From the NCBI GenBank assembly GCA_958295665.1, contig OY282560.1, forward strand, positions 269,801,315 through 269,865,314: a stretch of DNA of 64,000 bases, in the 5' to 3' direction. The notes below the pieces were generated by a model. It had not been told where the DNA came from, searched no databases, and saw only the letters and a list, made by a program, of their open reading frames with translations. The DNA is from Tipula vernalis. Its lineage: Eukaryota; Arthropoda; Insecta; Diptera; Tipulidae. Shown here piece after piece: positions 49,741 through 61,371 of this stretch; position 1 is the stretch's first letter; every line of letters starts with the position of its first letter. The translations under genes were made by a program, and so were the position numbers.

Positions 49741-49869
49741 TAGATATTGATACGAAATCTGAAATATATCAAATGATAAATTATAACTATTTCTGTACCA
49801 AGAAACCAATTGTTCCTGAAGTCAAATTTGAAATGACATAGAATTAGCGCACGATAAGCTAATTACAGC

Positions 49870-50760
49870 AGCACCAAGGTGATTATCATATGCGGAACGA
49901 GATATTGTTGCTAAAATGTTGGATGAATTATTGGAAATGGGATTCATACGAGTCAGCGAATCTAAATATTGTTCGCCGAAAGTGCTTATAAAAAAGAAAA
50001 TAAAGAAGAATATCGCTTATGTGTAGACTATCGAGCTCTCAATAAAATAACGGTGAATGGTAATTATCCTTTACCAATTATCGAGGATATCTTGGAATTT
50101 TTACATAACAAAAGATTTTTTACATCACTGGACCTGAAATCAGGATTCCATCACGTAACAATTGCTCCAGATTCGATACCATAGACATCATTTGTCACCC
50201 CTTTTGACTAGTATGAATATTTACGATTACCATTTGGATTAAAAAATGAGCCAGCAGAGTTCCAGAAATATGTCAATAAAATTTTTGCTAAATTGATTGC
50301 AGAACATAAAGTGGTCGTATATATCGATGACATTTTCATCGCAACGAAAGAGATTGGTGAACCTTGGAAATCTTGTACCAAGTATTAAAATTGCTTTCCG
50401 CAAATTTATTGGAATTAAGATTAAATAAATGTGAGTTCCTGTATACACAAATTGATTACCTGGGATATTCTATTAATGAAAGGGGTATTCGTCCCAATGA
50501 CCGTAACATCAGTGCTATTGAAGAGTATCCGGTGCCAAGAAACAACAAGGAGATTCAGAGTTTTTTGGGTTTATGCTCGTACTTCCGGAAATGTATAGAA
50601 GGGTTTGCATTGATTGTCAAACCATTACAAGATTTGTTGGGCAGGAATGCGGAATATATATTTGGACAAAATGAAATGAACTCATTTACTGCCCGATACT
50701 TGCGATATATTCACCTAACGACGACAGAGAGCTGCATTGCGATGCCAGCAGTATAGGATT
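49870..50760 (+). pseudogene. gypsy reverse transcriptase
   Basis: AERDIVAKMLDELLEMGFIR, then in the next frame YRLCVDYRALNKITVNG and FFTSLDLKSGFHHV. A stop at 50,182-50,184 and others precede YLRLPFGLKNEPAEFQ and the catalytic VVYIDDIFIA (50,314-50,343), then IDYLGYSINERGIRPN and IQSFLGLCSYFRK. At least three frameshifts or stops. It continues the element whose protease ends at the LINE insertion. Confidence 0.9.
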
Positions 50761-51105
50761 CGGTGCAATTCTACTACAAAAGAAAAAAGATGGAAAGTGG
50801 CATCCAATTAGGTATTTCTCAAGACGCACAACAGAGATTGAATCGAGGTTACACTCTTATGAATTATGATGCTTAGCAATCATATACGCATTCCGAAGAT
50901 TTCGGATTTTTTTGCTTGGTCGAGAATTTAAGGTGTACACAGATTGAGATGCAATTACTCTGACATTAAATAAAAAGGCTATTCCTCCAAAAATTGCACG
51001 GTGGGCCTTGGAAATGCAAGAGTATAACTATACGATTCATCATCGAAAGGGAGATGAGATGAAACACGCTGATGCATTGAGTCGAATTCAGAGTGTCTTA
51101 GTAAT
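50730..51105 (+). pseudogene. gypsy RNase H
   Basis: LHCDASSIGFGAILLQKKKD (50,735-50,790), FSRRTTEIESRLHSYEL, LAIIYAFRRFRIFLLGREF and VYTD, then ARWALEMQEYNYTIHHRKGD leading into ADALSRI. The order and motifs match a Ty3-type RNase H. Stops at 50,867 and 50,945 interrupt it. Confidence 0.85.
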
Positions 51106-52267
51106 TCACGATAACCCTTTTGAGCAATCATTGGCCTTATTGCAACCGCAAGATCCAAAGCTCGAAGAATTACGAAAGCCACTTGAGTTAGCTGAAAGTT
51201 CGCTTTTTGAGCTACGAGCTGGATTGATCTACAAAAAGATCAATAAAAATAAAATACGTTTTTTTGGATTGAAGAAGACGATGGAGGTAATAGGAAGACA
51301 TTATTGGTTTCCCAATATGTCCAGCATCGTAAAACAATACATCCAGAATGGCTTGAAATATATTAAGTACAATTTACCAACGGGGAAGGTAGAAGGTTTT
51401 CTTCATAGCATTCCTAAATGAGATCAACCTTTTGAAATCGTACATGCCGATTTTTATGGTCCGTTGGGCATGACTAAGCAAAATAAGCGGTTTATATTGG
51501 GTATCATTGACGGTTTTCCGAAACATATTCGATTGTTTGCAACCAAAACCACGAGTGCTAAAGATACCATCGAGTGTTTCCAGCAATATTTTAGACTGTT
51601 TAGTCGTCCCGATGAAGTAACGGACAGAGGCAGTAATTTTACTTCGGATGAGTTTAAGAACTACTTAAAGCAAAATTGTGTACAACATATTTTGGTTGCT
51701 AGTGCCGCGCCACATGTAAATTGAACACAAATAAATTGATTGACAAATTGAACGATTTAATCGCACGTTAACGCCTATGATAGCAAAGTTGGTCAATGCC
51801 GAACGAAAAATGAGTGGGACCAAGTCATGGAACAAGTAGAGTTTGCGTACAACACTAGTGAGCATAGTACGACGAAATTGACACCATCCTCGATATTATT
51901 TGGAAGAAATCTGAGGGGTCCCGTAAATGATAAGCTTCGTGAATTTCTCGAAAGAGAAAACAAATTAGATGACCGTATTAATATTGGAGCATCATAAGCG
52001 TATTGTCGAGAATATGTGAATAGTCATCGAAAGGAAGCTGTTACGTTTAATGAGGGTGATTTAATCGTCGTGAAGAATGTGGACACTACTCCAGGTATTA
52101 ACAAAAAACTAATTCTAAAATACAGAGGGCCATATCAAGTTAAGAAAATATTGGGTAATGATCGATATCTAATTGGGGATATCGCTGGATTCAGCATTAC
52201 AAGCTGGCCGTTTGAAGGTGTATATTACATTACTCGCATGAAACCATTTATTAAATTGTCAGGCTAA
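51105..52267 (+). pseudogene. gypsy integrase
   Basis: The zinc finger is damaged (RHYWFPNMSSIVKQYI, then GLKYIKYN in place of C-x-x-C). The core has IVHADFYGPLG (first aspartate), FILGIIDGF and EVTDRGSNFTSDEF (second aspartate); the glutamate block is disrupted around 51,720-51,790. VEFAYNTSEHSTTKLTPSSI and the C-terminal YRGPYQVKKILGNDRY (52,122-52,170) follow. Stops near 51,420, 51,722 and 51,997. Confidence 0.88.
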
Positions 52268-53452
52268 CATTAATTGGTCGTTATTAATTATTAAAACCGA
52301 GACGGCTTCAGTCAGGTTGGCCGAATTGTTAGGTTAAACAACCCTGATTTATATTAAGGTGTACCAACCAAACGTAAGACAGACGTTTAATTGTTTTAAT
52401 TGAAAAACGGGTCTAGTGTTATAATATATCCGCTATCAGCATGCAATCCCTAATCCATATACCTCACTCACAACTTTATTCTCATTCCTCCCTCAGGATT
52501 CAAACATCCCTACAATTTCCGTACTCATCTATGGATAAACTTCTCCAAAATCACAGCCTTGACGTGGCGGAGCAGCTTGCGCGTAGTAATGATAAAATTA
52601 GCAATACCAGATAGGGTTACCCATATTCGACTGATAATTTTAAGAACTACCAGACTACCATATTAAAACATGTTTCAGATAAAGCACAGAAAAAGTTCAT
52701 GAGCATAAATGAACTTTAATAATTTTTCATGACTCTGAAGTGATGAACACCACAATGAATAAACTGTTCTGAATCTCACAAATATTTATTGGAAAATCGC
52801 TTAATTAAACTGTCTCGGTTTGGAAGGGTTTGTCAATGTTTTGACATGGTGTTAGTAGTAATAATGATAATAATTTGGCATTAAAAAGCGATAAATTACG
52901 GCACTACTTTCAGGGTTCGTTGCATCATTCGCTTTGGATCACCACTCGCATAACAAATCGGAGCCAGCGTGGCTTTATTTCGTGTACGAGGCTACATTAG
53001 ACCCCTGATTTCGAAGTTAACAAGGACTCGGTATATGCCATCATCATTGCGTATGGCCCGTAAATCAGAAGCATGATTGTCGAATAAATATTTCTAACAC
53101 AGTAGGCTTTCAGTTGGCTGAACAAATCATAATTTCAGTCGTTAATACTAAAAAGTATAAAGCATTAAAAATTGTTAGTATTGTACTAACATAAAAGATT
53201 TAAAAACCAAAAATGTAAAATTAAAAATCGTAAGCTATAAAAACAATAACAAAATAAATTTACTATATACATTCCATACCAAAATAAAATAAGTTACCAC
53301 TACATAGAACGAAATAAATGGAAGAGAAAAAAATTATTCACATGCAAACGAAAGTATAAATAAGCAACAAAAACACAAATACGTGTGTCTCGGGAACCCA
53401 GTATTGAAATTCGGGAACCCAATTTTTATTTTTACATTTTACACTGAATGAG
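52268..53452. other. gypsy 3' end and unassigned sequence
   Basis: CAGTCAGGTTGGCCGAATTG (52,308-52,327) followed by TGTTAGG has the form of the pre-LTR tract and LTR start in some gypsy families. The LTR end is not defined. From about 52,500 to the right TIR of the P-like element I see no coding sequence. Confidence 0.35.
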
Positions 53453-53485
53453 TTATCTCTATTATATCCTGATCTCTGCTTATAC

Positions 53486-54273
53486 CATCCAAATATTAAT
53501 GTAAAATTTTTACCTCCAAATACTACTTCAATTATACAACCATTAGATCAAGGTAAACATTAACGGAAATATGGAAAGATTATTCAATTTTAAATTGTGT
53601 AGAAAATATTGGATTGTCCATCAAGGAATTAAAGCAGTCCACTCTAAATGCTTGCTGGAAAAATATTTGACCTGAAATAGTTAGTACAGAAAATCAATTA
53701 CCTTCAACTTTCATAGACACTGACCGGATTATAACTTTAGCCAATTTATTGGGTGGTGAAGGATTAGGTGATATGAACGAGGAAGATATATCAGAATTCA
53801 TTAACAATGACAGAAGTTTAGATGAATCAGAACTTATGGAATTAGAATATGAATATGATTTAACTGTAAACAGCCACCACGAAAGCTTCATTTCAGAGGA
53901 AACAAGAACACATTTTACATTAGAACATCTCAACGAAGGTCTTGAATTGGCGAAACAATTAGAATCATTTTTTACAAATAAGGATTCATCATTGGAACGT
54001 TCTATGATATTTAAAAGGAATTTTTACGAATGTCTTGCTCCATATTTCAAACTTCAGGCCGAGTTCGAAGCAAACAATGAGAATCTACTGACAAGTAACG
54101 TTTCACCCAGGAAAATTACTCAAAAAGATACATTTAATACTGAATTACATAATATTATTGAAAATGAAAATGAATCAATTAATTGCAGAGACGTCCAAAA
54201 AGAAAACAAACAACCAATTTCAGTGAATCGACGTCGATGGAACTTAATTTTGGATGACACGGATAGTGACTAA
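53486..54273 (+). pseudogene. Tigger transposase, C-terminal piece
   Basis: Starts at the restored junction with PNINVKFLPPNTTSIIQPLD (third catalytic aspartate in QPLDQG), a frameshift, then TLNACWKNI and LANLLGGEGLGDMN. 53,749-54,270 is open to the natural stop: an acidic stretch EDISEFINNDRSLDESELME, then LEHLNEGLELAKQLESFF. The gene ends about 280 bp before the right TIR. Confidence 0.85.
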
Positions 54274-54664
54274 TGGTCAACTTGAGTTTAATTAATGTGT
54301 TTTAAATTTTTTTTAACCAAATACAAAATATGTAACTATTATGAATTATTTTGTTAAATTATATTTTTTAATCGCTTTTTTTTTCTAATATCTCATTTTG
54401 TACGATCAAATTTTAAATGATAATAGCCACTATAACATTTTCCATAACATGATTCGCGTTATACAAGATTTTTATTCGTTCAACGCGATTTCCTATAACG
54501 CGATTTCATACAACGCGTAACATATTAATCGCGTTATACGGGAGTCTACTGTATTTACTATAAGAAATTTAACAAAAATTGATATGGCCTTTAATTAGCC
54601 GCTTACAAAAAGTAGAAAATTTTGTAAATGTACACATTGACCATAATTGAGTAGTACTAACAAC

Positions 54665-54840
54665 TATTCGAATAAGTTTTCCGTCAATAGCTACAACATA
54701 GTGGGGAAAGTTCCATCGCTGGTTGAATCCTTCTGCTGTTTCTAGCCATGTGGTTTTAGTTGGCGCTGGCAGTGATTTGTCTTTTAAGACGAGCCAAATT
54801 GCGTTCAAAGTATCATGAATCGCGATACATTAATTAAATT
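54665..54840 (-). pseudogene. Harbinger transposase N-terminal exon
   Basis: IAIHDTLNAIWLVLKDK, then TKTTWLETAEGFNQRWNFPH and YVVAIDGKLIRI, the A-I-D-G-K block with the first catalytic aspartate of PIF/Harbinger transposases. A GT at 54,664-54,663 ends the exon in phase with the acceptor at 42,236, so the Tigger lies inside this intron. A mariner-like element adjoins on the upstream side. Downstream frame (54,660-54,569) is intronic read-through. Confidence 0.75.
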
Positions 54841-54890
54841 TTTATGAAAAATATACTCTGGCAGATCTCAGTATACTCTAGAAAATCATC

Positions 54891-55593
54891 ATGAATAGAC
54901 TCACGCTTGAACAACGCTTCGAAATTACTAAAATTTACTTTGAAAATCAGTCGTCGATTCGCGCAATTAAAGGACTTCGTGATTTTTATGGCGCACATAA
55001 TCGTCCATCTGAGCAAGCCATCCGTCGAACTGTGAGTAGATTTCGTACCACATACTCTCTAGAGGATGCAATAACATCAACACGTCGAAGGAATGTGCGT
55101 ACTGAAGAGAATATCGCCGCTGTAAACGAAAGTGTGGAAGAAGACCCAAATTTATCGATACGTCGTCGTTCGGAGGAATTTTTGTTTGAAAATATGGATG
55201 ACATTGATACGGATGAGATGTGATTTGAACAAGATGGCGCTACGTGCCATACGGCGACCGCAACCATCGACTTATTAAAATCAAAATTTGGCGATGTTAA
55301 TTTCGAGAAGTGGACGTGTCAATTGGCCTCCAAGGTCGTGCGATTTGACACCTCTCGATTATTTCCTGTGGGGCTACGTGAAGTCACTGGTTTATGCTGA
55401 TAAACCAGCAACAATTGACGCCTGGCTGTATGTCACGAATAACACAAACAATGCTGGCCTCCAGCATTGTTTTGTTATTGGTGACATACGGCCAGCAGTG
55501 CTCGAAAAAGTGGCCCAAAATTGGACGTCCAGAATGCATTTTGTCAAGAACATCCACGGTGCCCATATGCCCGAAATCATTTTCAAATATTAA
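54891..55593 (+). pseudogene. mariner-like transposase (DUF4817 type)
   Basis: MNRLTLEQRFEITKIYFENQ begins a HTH domain (SIRAIKGLRDFYGAHNRPSE). After NLSIRRRSEEF an internal deletion removes the first catalytic aspartate region and joins ENMDDIDTDEM, a stop, then EQDGATCHTATATIDLL (second aspartate). 55,288-55,590 continues RVNWPPRSCDLTPLDYFLWG with the third acid and ends NWTSRMHFVKN and HMPEIIFKY. An inverted duplication is embedded at 55,422-55,495. Inactive but well preserved. Confidence 0.88.
55422..55495. repeat. inverted duplication within a transposase gene
   Basis: Two 36-base arms, CTGGCTGTATGTCACGAATA and onward, and its complement ending GGTGACATACGGCCAG, face each other across about two bases with few mismatches. 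The right arm fits the transposase consensus; the left arm is a reversed copy. Confidence 0.85.
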
Positions 55594-55609
55594 TGCCATG
55601 TATTGCTCT

Positions 55610-56722
55610 TTCGAATAAAGACAAATTTTTGATTACAATTAAATTTTTTGTGTTAATTTTTACAATTTCAAGTTCTATCGGGCTTAATAAAAGACACTTT
55701 ATATGGCCCGACGTAATATAATAATTTATCGAATGTGGCTGAACAAATTCCAGTAAAATTAAAAAATTACTCGAGATCATTTAATCACATCTCATTCAAT
55801 AAAGCGTCGGCTCCATGATCATATCAGTTATCCTCGGTCAAAATTGGACATACCCACCATCTTCGAGTCTTTTTATTTTTGCGGACAAATTATTACGCAC
55901 ATTACCTGTACTTAGATGATGCTGGTTTTGCAGAAGAACACAAACAAGTAATTGTTGTTTTTGTATCACGATAAGCCCAAAACAACATCGAAACACAGGG
56001 CGAAAACAATACGGTGAACGCATAATAAGTACACAAAAATTTGATTTCAATTTCAATAAAAAATCATATTCAAATTTAATTCATGTCGTACAGTAGACAA
56101 AGAACATATTAGGAAGAAAACCATGCAAATAATTCGACTTATTGAAAGAAAAGGGTTCATATCAAATGATTTTAACAAATTTTCAATGAAAATTCGATTG
56201 CGACTTAAAAACTTCGCGTGGACAAATTTTATATAGGGAAAACTGTCTTTTTTCATGGTAGAAGTTTGTTGTCCGATGCGAAGCCTATAACCATAGTTCC
56301 AGCGAGAAAAAACAAAAAACTTACTCGAGTACTGCGCATAACATTAGTTCACTATGAACAGAAAAATCTTGGATGTGTACGACGTTTGTAGCATTTATAT
56401 TAGTAAAGAAAATTACGAAATTGTGTATCATTACCGACCATTTTCAATAGGCAAATGCAAAATCAGAAAAAAAATTATTACGTTGGCTCGCAATTTATTT
56501 AATTCGGTATTCAAGTATTATCGATTTACCAGATGGGTAGTGAAAACATAATAAACGTCAACGGATGTTGTTGAGTTGATGTATGTTTGATCGCTGAAAT
56601 TTCAGCTGCCTTGAAGTGTAGGGATTATTAATTGTAAGTCTTTATTAAAAATAATTATAGTAGTTTGTAGAATTTTCAAACCAGTATTTTTGAATAAAAT
56701 CCTTTTTTATTTATTTTTTATT
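55610..56722. other. AT-rich non-coding sequence
   Basis: No gene or element end identified. GGGCTTAATAAAAG and TATGGCCCGACG near 55,680-55,712 form a weak inverted pair. Confidence 0.45.
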
Positions 56723-56747
56723 ATTGTATGTCACCAACAGCTCCATT
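56723..56747. repeat. 25-bp direct repeat, left
   Basis: ATTGTATGTCACCAACAG then CTCCATT. Repeated at 61,731-61,755 with one mismatch, directly after a (CAAT)n tail. Confidence 0.9.
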
Positions 56748-58311
56748 GTTTCTTATGTACTGATATGTATATACTTTATATACATACGTATATACATTTT
56801 AATTTTAAATTTAATTATAATTAAATTCCAGTTTAGTGTAAGGTGAAGTAAAAATAATTAAACTAAAGTGTAATTTTGGAAAATGCAATCAACCGGGATG
56901 CATTTGTCAGGCAATGTTTTTATTTTTTTTTATTTTTGTAGATAGAAAAATTAAAAGTGCATGATTTGATATTTTGTGGATTGTAAATACAGTCAAATTT
57001 CAATTTTTAGTAAATTTTCTTACTAAAGTTTAATATTTAGATAGTATTGAAATAAATTTTAAATTATGGTATATAAAATAAGTCGCAATAAATTTGGTAT
57101 TAGAGTTTATTTTTACCCACACTTATTTGGATTCTTATGTGTGATTTTGTGTAGATTTTACAATCGACGCTAATACATAATTATAATTTGGTAAGTACAA
57201 ACAACAACGAGAAAGAGAATCTTTACGTTGGTTTTGTTTGATACAGCTGTCACAAGTATTTTACTGTTGTGTAAAATGGGCACTAATACATCCATACAAC
57301 TTGATTTATATATGGCAGGATCAACAATATGGTTGTACAGCTGTTTATTCGCTCTTTGCACGGATTCTGTTAAGGAAATGTAGTATATTTTGTTGGATTA
57401 TGTATTATAATGCACAAACAACACAAAAAGAGAATTTTTTGCGTTACATAGTTTAAGTGTGTTTATATGTACTATAAGGCCTACTAATACGCACATGAAA
57501 GATGGTAGAAAATATTTACCGTCAATGTGTGTTGGTGGTTTTAGTATGTTTTCGGTTTTAGTATATAAGATTTTGTTACTTGAATGCAGGTGTTGTTAAT
57601 CTCTTTGTGTCTTTTGTGTATTGACGAAACAACTATGATATTATTGAAATCATGTATTATGTAAGCGCAATGAAATTTTGTATATTCGACTCAAATACAA
57701 TTTTTATACTTTGTATAATCGAATTGGTTTGAGTCGAATTGGAATTGGGAGCTGTCATATACAATTCATTTGAATTTAATAAATTTTTTACAGGGTATTA
57801 CATACTGAATCAAATTGTTTTCTAATTAATTTAATTAATATTATAAATTATAAATTGTCTAAATAAATAAATTAATAGATAAATGAAACGCGAATTTTGA
57901 AATGTTGGTTTAAATTAAGTTAAGATTTGATTTTTGAGTTTAATGGTTGTCTTAATGGAATTATTGAAATTTAGATGGTGGGATGTACACATAATCGTCA
58001 TAATTACGTATACATTTTTAAGAAAGTACACATCGACACATCGATACATTTTTAAGAAAGTAAGGGTTCATTTTCATTGCATTTATTTATTGTTTTATTT
58101 ACTTTGCATGCTTGATTTGGCAGGGAATGAGGTCCGTGAACTGAGTTAAAATTTTGGATATATTTGTATTTATTTATTAATACAGAGATAAATTTCTGAA
58201 TTATTGATTAGGTGAAGGTTTTTGGTGGCGGTGATCTCTTCAATTGGTAAATAATGCTAATTGGATTTTTATTTAGGTAGTCTAATATTTTATAAGTTTT
58301 ATTTTTGGGTT

Positions 58312-58364
58312 GCGAAAATGACTAAGTTGAAGCAAATCATTTGAATATGTACACTATCAGACAT
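58312..58364. repeat. 53-bp dispersed repeat, copy 2 (inverted)
   Basis: Complement of 24,206-24,258 with two mismatches. It ends within TACACTATCAGACAT, which has the look of a Tc1-type terminus, and is followed by AAATATTTGGATG. Confidence 0.85.
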
Positions 58365-59089
58365 AAATATTTGGATGCCGTCCGGGATTAATGATTGGAG
58401 CTGATTTTGGGGTAGCTGATTTTGCTACTCGGTGCAAATTACCGCTCAGTCGACTTAGTTAAAGTCGTGGGCGTTTACAACGTTGCTTATTTGTGTTGAT
58501 TTGGTTTTAATAAATTTCTTTTTATGAAATAGATGCTACCGTTTGATATTACATATTGTAGAGATTTATTTTGATAAGTTTCTTGTTGCAATTATCAAAA
58601 ATGATCTTCTGCTAAAATTAATCACTTTGTTGGTATTTAATTGTAATTTATATTAATGTTGCTATTTCGTTAAATATTTATGTATATAGATTGAAATATT
58701 ATACTAACTAAATGAATAGCATCGTACGTTATCTAGGATAAGGGAAATGCCCTTTTATATGATATTGTAAACTACATTGTATTGCAAAAATATTTGAGGT
58801 ATTGATGAAAATATTTCAACACTTTTTGTCAGTTTAATTTAATTTAATTATATCAAAGTGTCATAGTTTGTTCGGGTATTTTTGTCTGATGGTCTAGTTG
58901 ATATTAAGTATATATAATTATATATAATTGTTAGATCGTCTCCAAGCTACAGAAATATTGGTGAATTCTCGCTCAACATCCAGAAACTTCAAGCAGCAGT
59001 TATGTAGCGTAGAAAATGTATTGTTCTTGTGTTATCTATTTTATTTTATTTATCACTAACTAATTTAAATAGGTTAATCTCTATTAATT

Positions 59090-61110
59090 ATGTAGTAAAG
59101 CAATTTAATTTTCAGGGATACCTGGGAAACTCTAATTGTGTTTTACTAGTAAATATCATATATAGGTACATGTAGTACTTAAGTAAATTATTGATATTCT
59201 AGACTTTCTTGCGTGTTATTATGATCAATGTTTAAATTATATTATATACTTTTATAAATAAATAATTATTTTCAACATTATTAATTCCCTTTTTCTAGAT
59301 TTGTAGGAAATTTCCGATTAGTTTAAATTTAATAGTATGGTTAAATATAAATTTTCAACTTTTTATTTTTAAATCTAGTTGCAGTAGGTAAACAATTAAT
59401 TAACTATTTACAGGAGAATGGTAACTAATGGAACAAGTACTGTGAATTTAAATTATAACTTAACAATTTAAAATTTTTAAACATTCTTTTAGAATTTTAG
59501 TTTAGAAGTGGGAGAGTTTACATAGGCAATCTTATAAAATGTTAATTTTTGTAATATTTGTATGTAATATACAGTATTGTGTTTTGCTCATTAATATATA
59601 TTAATTAATTTAGTTTAAAAATATTTAAAGGTTTCTCTTCCTTAATTTGCTAATAAATAATTCAATTTTCAGAATATAACATAGTTCCAGAATCAATCTT
59701 TAATATGGAGATTAAATAAATCCTGAAATTTAGAATTAGCTTTAATATTATGGTGATTTATTAATTAAAATTAGTTTTCAGAATTGCCTGGGAAATTATA
59801 TATTGATTTTATTTGTTCATTCTTGATATACTACTTATAGTACTAACTGAATCATTGATGATTTTAGGCTGTTGTGGTGCTGTAACATTATCATTTTTAA
59901 ATTATTTATTATAAATTTTATAAAATAATTGAATTTTTAATTATTTATTCTCTTTTTCTTGATCGGTAGGAAATTTCTGATTAGTTTTAAGTAAAATTTT
60001 ATGTTTAAAATAGTTGTTAACGTTTATTTTAATTCACGTTGCAGTACGTAATAATTAATTAATTAGATATAGAAGGACCATGAAAAATTAAATAAGCGCG
60101 GTTTTTGTAATTTTAGCTTAGTAATTTTAAATGTTTCTTAAATATTTTATGAGGTAAATTAATGAACGGCGGACAGGACAAATTACAACATTAATAAATT
60201 TAAGTCCCGATTTAAATTTAGGGAGTCTTGAGTATCCGGCCCTGGATTTCAGAGAAATGATCATCTACTAATATAGTTAGATTGTGCTGTCTTGTGCTAA
60301 TCTATTTATTATATATTGTACTAATAATTTACTAGCTAACGATCACTTTGGTCTCTGTAACCGGGTCGTGTCTGGCCCAACTAATAATCCTATCCTATCC
60401 TTCGGTTTTGTTATATGTATATGGGTGTACTGTGTGTGCCCGGGAGTCCGGGAGATTCTGCTATAATGCTTGGCCGTACACTCTCAATCAATCAATCAAT
60501 CAATAAAATGTTAATTTTTTGTAATGTGTAATGTATTCTGTTTTGTCCATTAATATATTTTAATTAATTTAGTTTTAAAAGACTTAAAGGGATCTCTTTT
60601 TTAATTTACTAATAAATAATCCAATTTTCAGAATAAACATAGTTCTAGAATTAATCATTATTATAGGGATCAAAATTAATCCCGAATTTCAAATTTAAAT
60701 TTTAGTTTGAATCAACCCTCCAGGATAAATAAGTAGTGAATAAGCTGTAGTTTAGAAATTGTGTTGTCCTGTGCTAACTATTTTTACTATATAATTACTA
60801 ACAATTTACTCTTATCCTTCGGCTGGGGATGGATAAATGGGTGTACGATGTGTGCTCGGGAATACTGAATATGCTGTTATAATAATTATTCATTTAAGTA
60901 ATAAAATTGGTTATTATGATGTTTATTAATTAAATTTAGTTTTCAGAGTCGTCTGAGAATTTGTATGTTAATTTTATTTGTTGATTCTTAATATACTTAT
61001 AGTACCTAATTGATTTATTGAATTATTAATAAATCTATGTATTTCATGAAAGTTTAATTTCAACTTTATTTTATTTAAATTTATCTTTATTTTTTTATAA
61101 TGATGTTTTT
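59090..61110. repeat. diverged tandem-like modules
   Basis: Related segments recur: TTTTCAGGGATACCTGGGAA (59,112), TTTTCAGAATTGCCTGGGAA (59,776), TTTTCAGAGTCGTCTGAGAA (60,941); CTTTTTCTAGATTTGTAGGA (59,290) and CTTTTTCTTGATCGGTAGGA (59,953); TTTGCTAATAAATAATTCAA (59,645) and TTTACTAATAAATAATCCAA (60,604). Spacings of about 0.66, 0.96 and 1.16 kb suggest successive unequal duplications. Confidence 0.7.
60115..60506 (+). repeat. retroposon-like unit with (CAAT)n tail, copy 1
   Basis: Contains GAGTATCCGGCCCTGGATTT, GTAACCGGGTCGTGTCTGGC, CCTATCCTTCGGTTTTGTTA and GTGCCCGGGAGTCCGGGAGA, ending in CAATCAATCAATCAATCAAT. A second copy is at 61,372-61,730 and a much more decayed one at about 60,745-60,885. 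Confidence 0.8.
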
Positions 61111-61117
61111 TATAATA

Positions 61118-61352
61118 CAGTAGAATCCGTTTATACCAAACCATGTATATAACGAACAAAAGCTTATAATGATCATATAGTTTTGTCATATAGTTGTGTG
61201 CCTTGAATTTGCACAAACACTTATTTTTTCTTATACACTACAAACAAAGAACTACGTTTATAAACGTAAACGAATATTTGATTAAAATGAACAACCGGCT
61301 ATAGTGAACAAAATTGTGTCCCTTGAGTGTTCGCTATAAGCGAGTTCTACTG
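61118..61352. mobile_element. pogo/Tigger-type MITE
   Basis: Ends CAGTAGAATCCGTTTATA and CGCTATAAGCGAGTTCTACTG, flanked by TA on both sides. 235 bp and non-coding. The ends resemble those of the Tigger at 42,493-54,551 (CAGTAGA) but differ inside, so it comes from another pogo family. Confidence 0.8.
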
Positions 61353-61371
61353 TAATTATAATTATAATCTT

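Larger units (their letters stand above)
43420..53478. mobile_element. 10.06-kb THAP-containing, P-like element with nested passengers
   Basis: TIRs begin CAGAGATCAGTATATAATAG (43,420) and, on the complement of the right end, CAGAGATCAGGATATAATAG (53,478): 24 of 26 positions match. CTTATAC flanks both ends (43,413-43,419; 53,479-53,485), and removing the block restores the Tigger frame. TIRs starting CA, a 7-8-bp duplication and an internal THAP domain fit the P superfamily. No P transposase catalytic part is found. Inside lie a Tc1 relic, a SINE and a gypsy element. Confidence 0.75.
42493..54551 (+). mobile_element. pogo/Tigger transposon, split by a 10-kb insertion
   Basis: The left end CAGTAGATTCCCGTATAACG (42,493) and right end CGTTATACGGGAGTCTACTG (54,551) are complements with one mismatch, flanked by TA on both sides. 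The terminal regions contain several more AACGCG motifs. Without the inserted 43,420-53,478 block it would be about 2 kb and encodes a CENP-B/DDE transposase relic in two pieces. It lies in a Harbinger intron. Confidence 0.92.
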
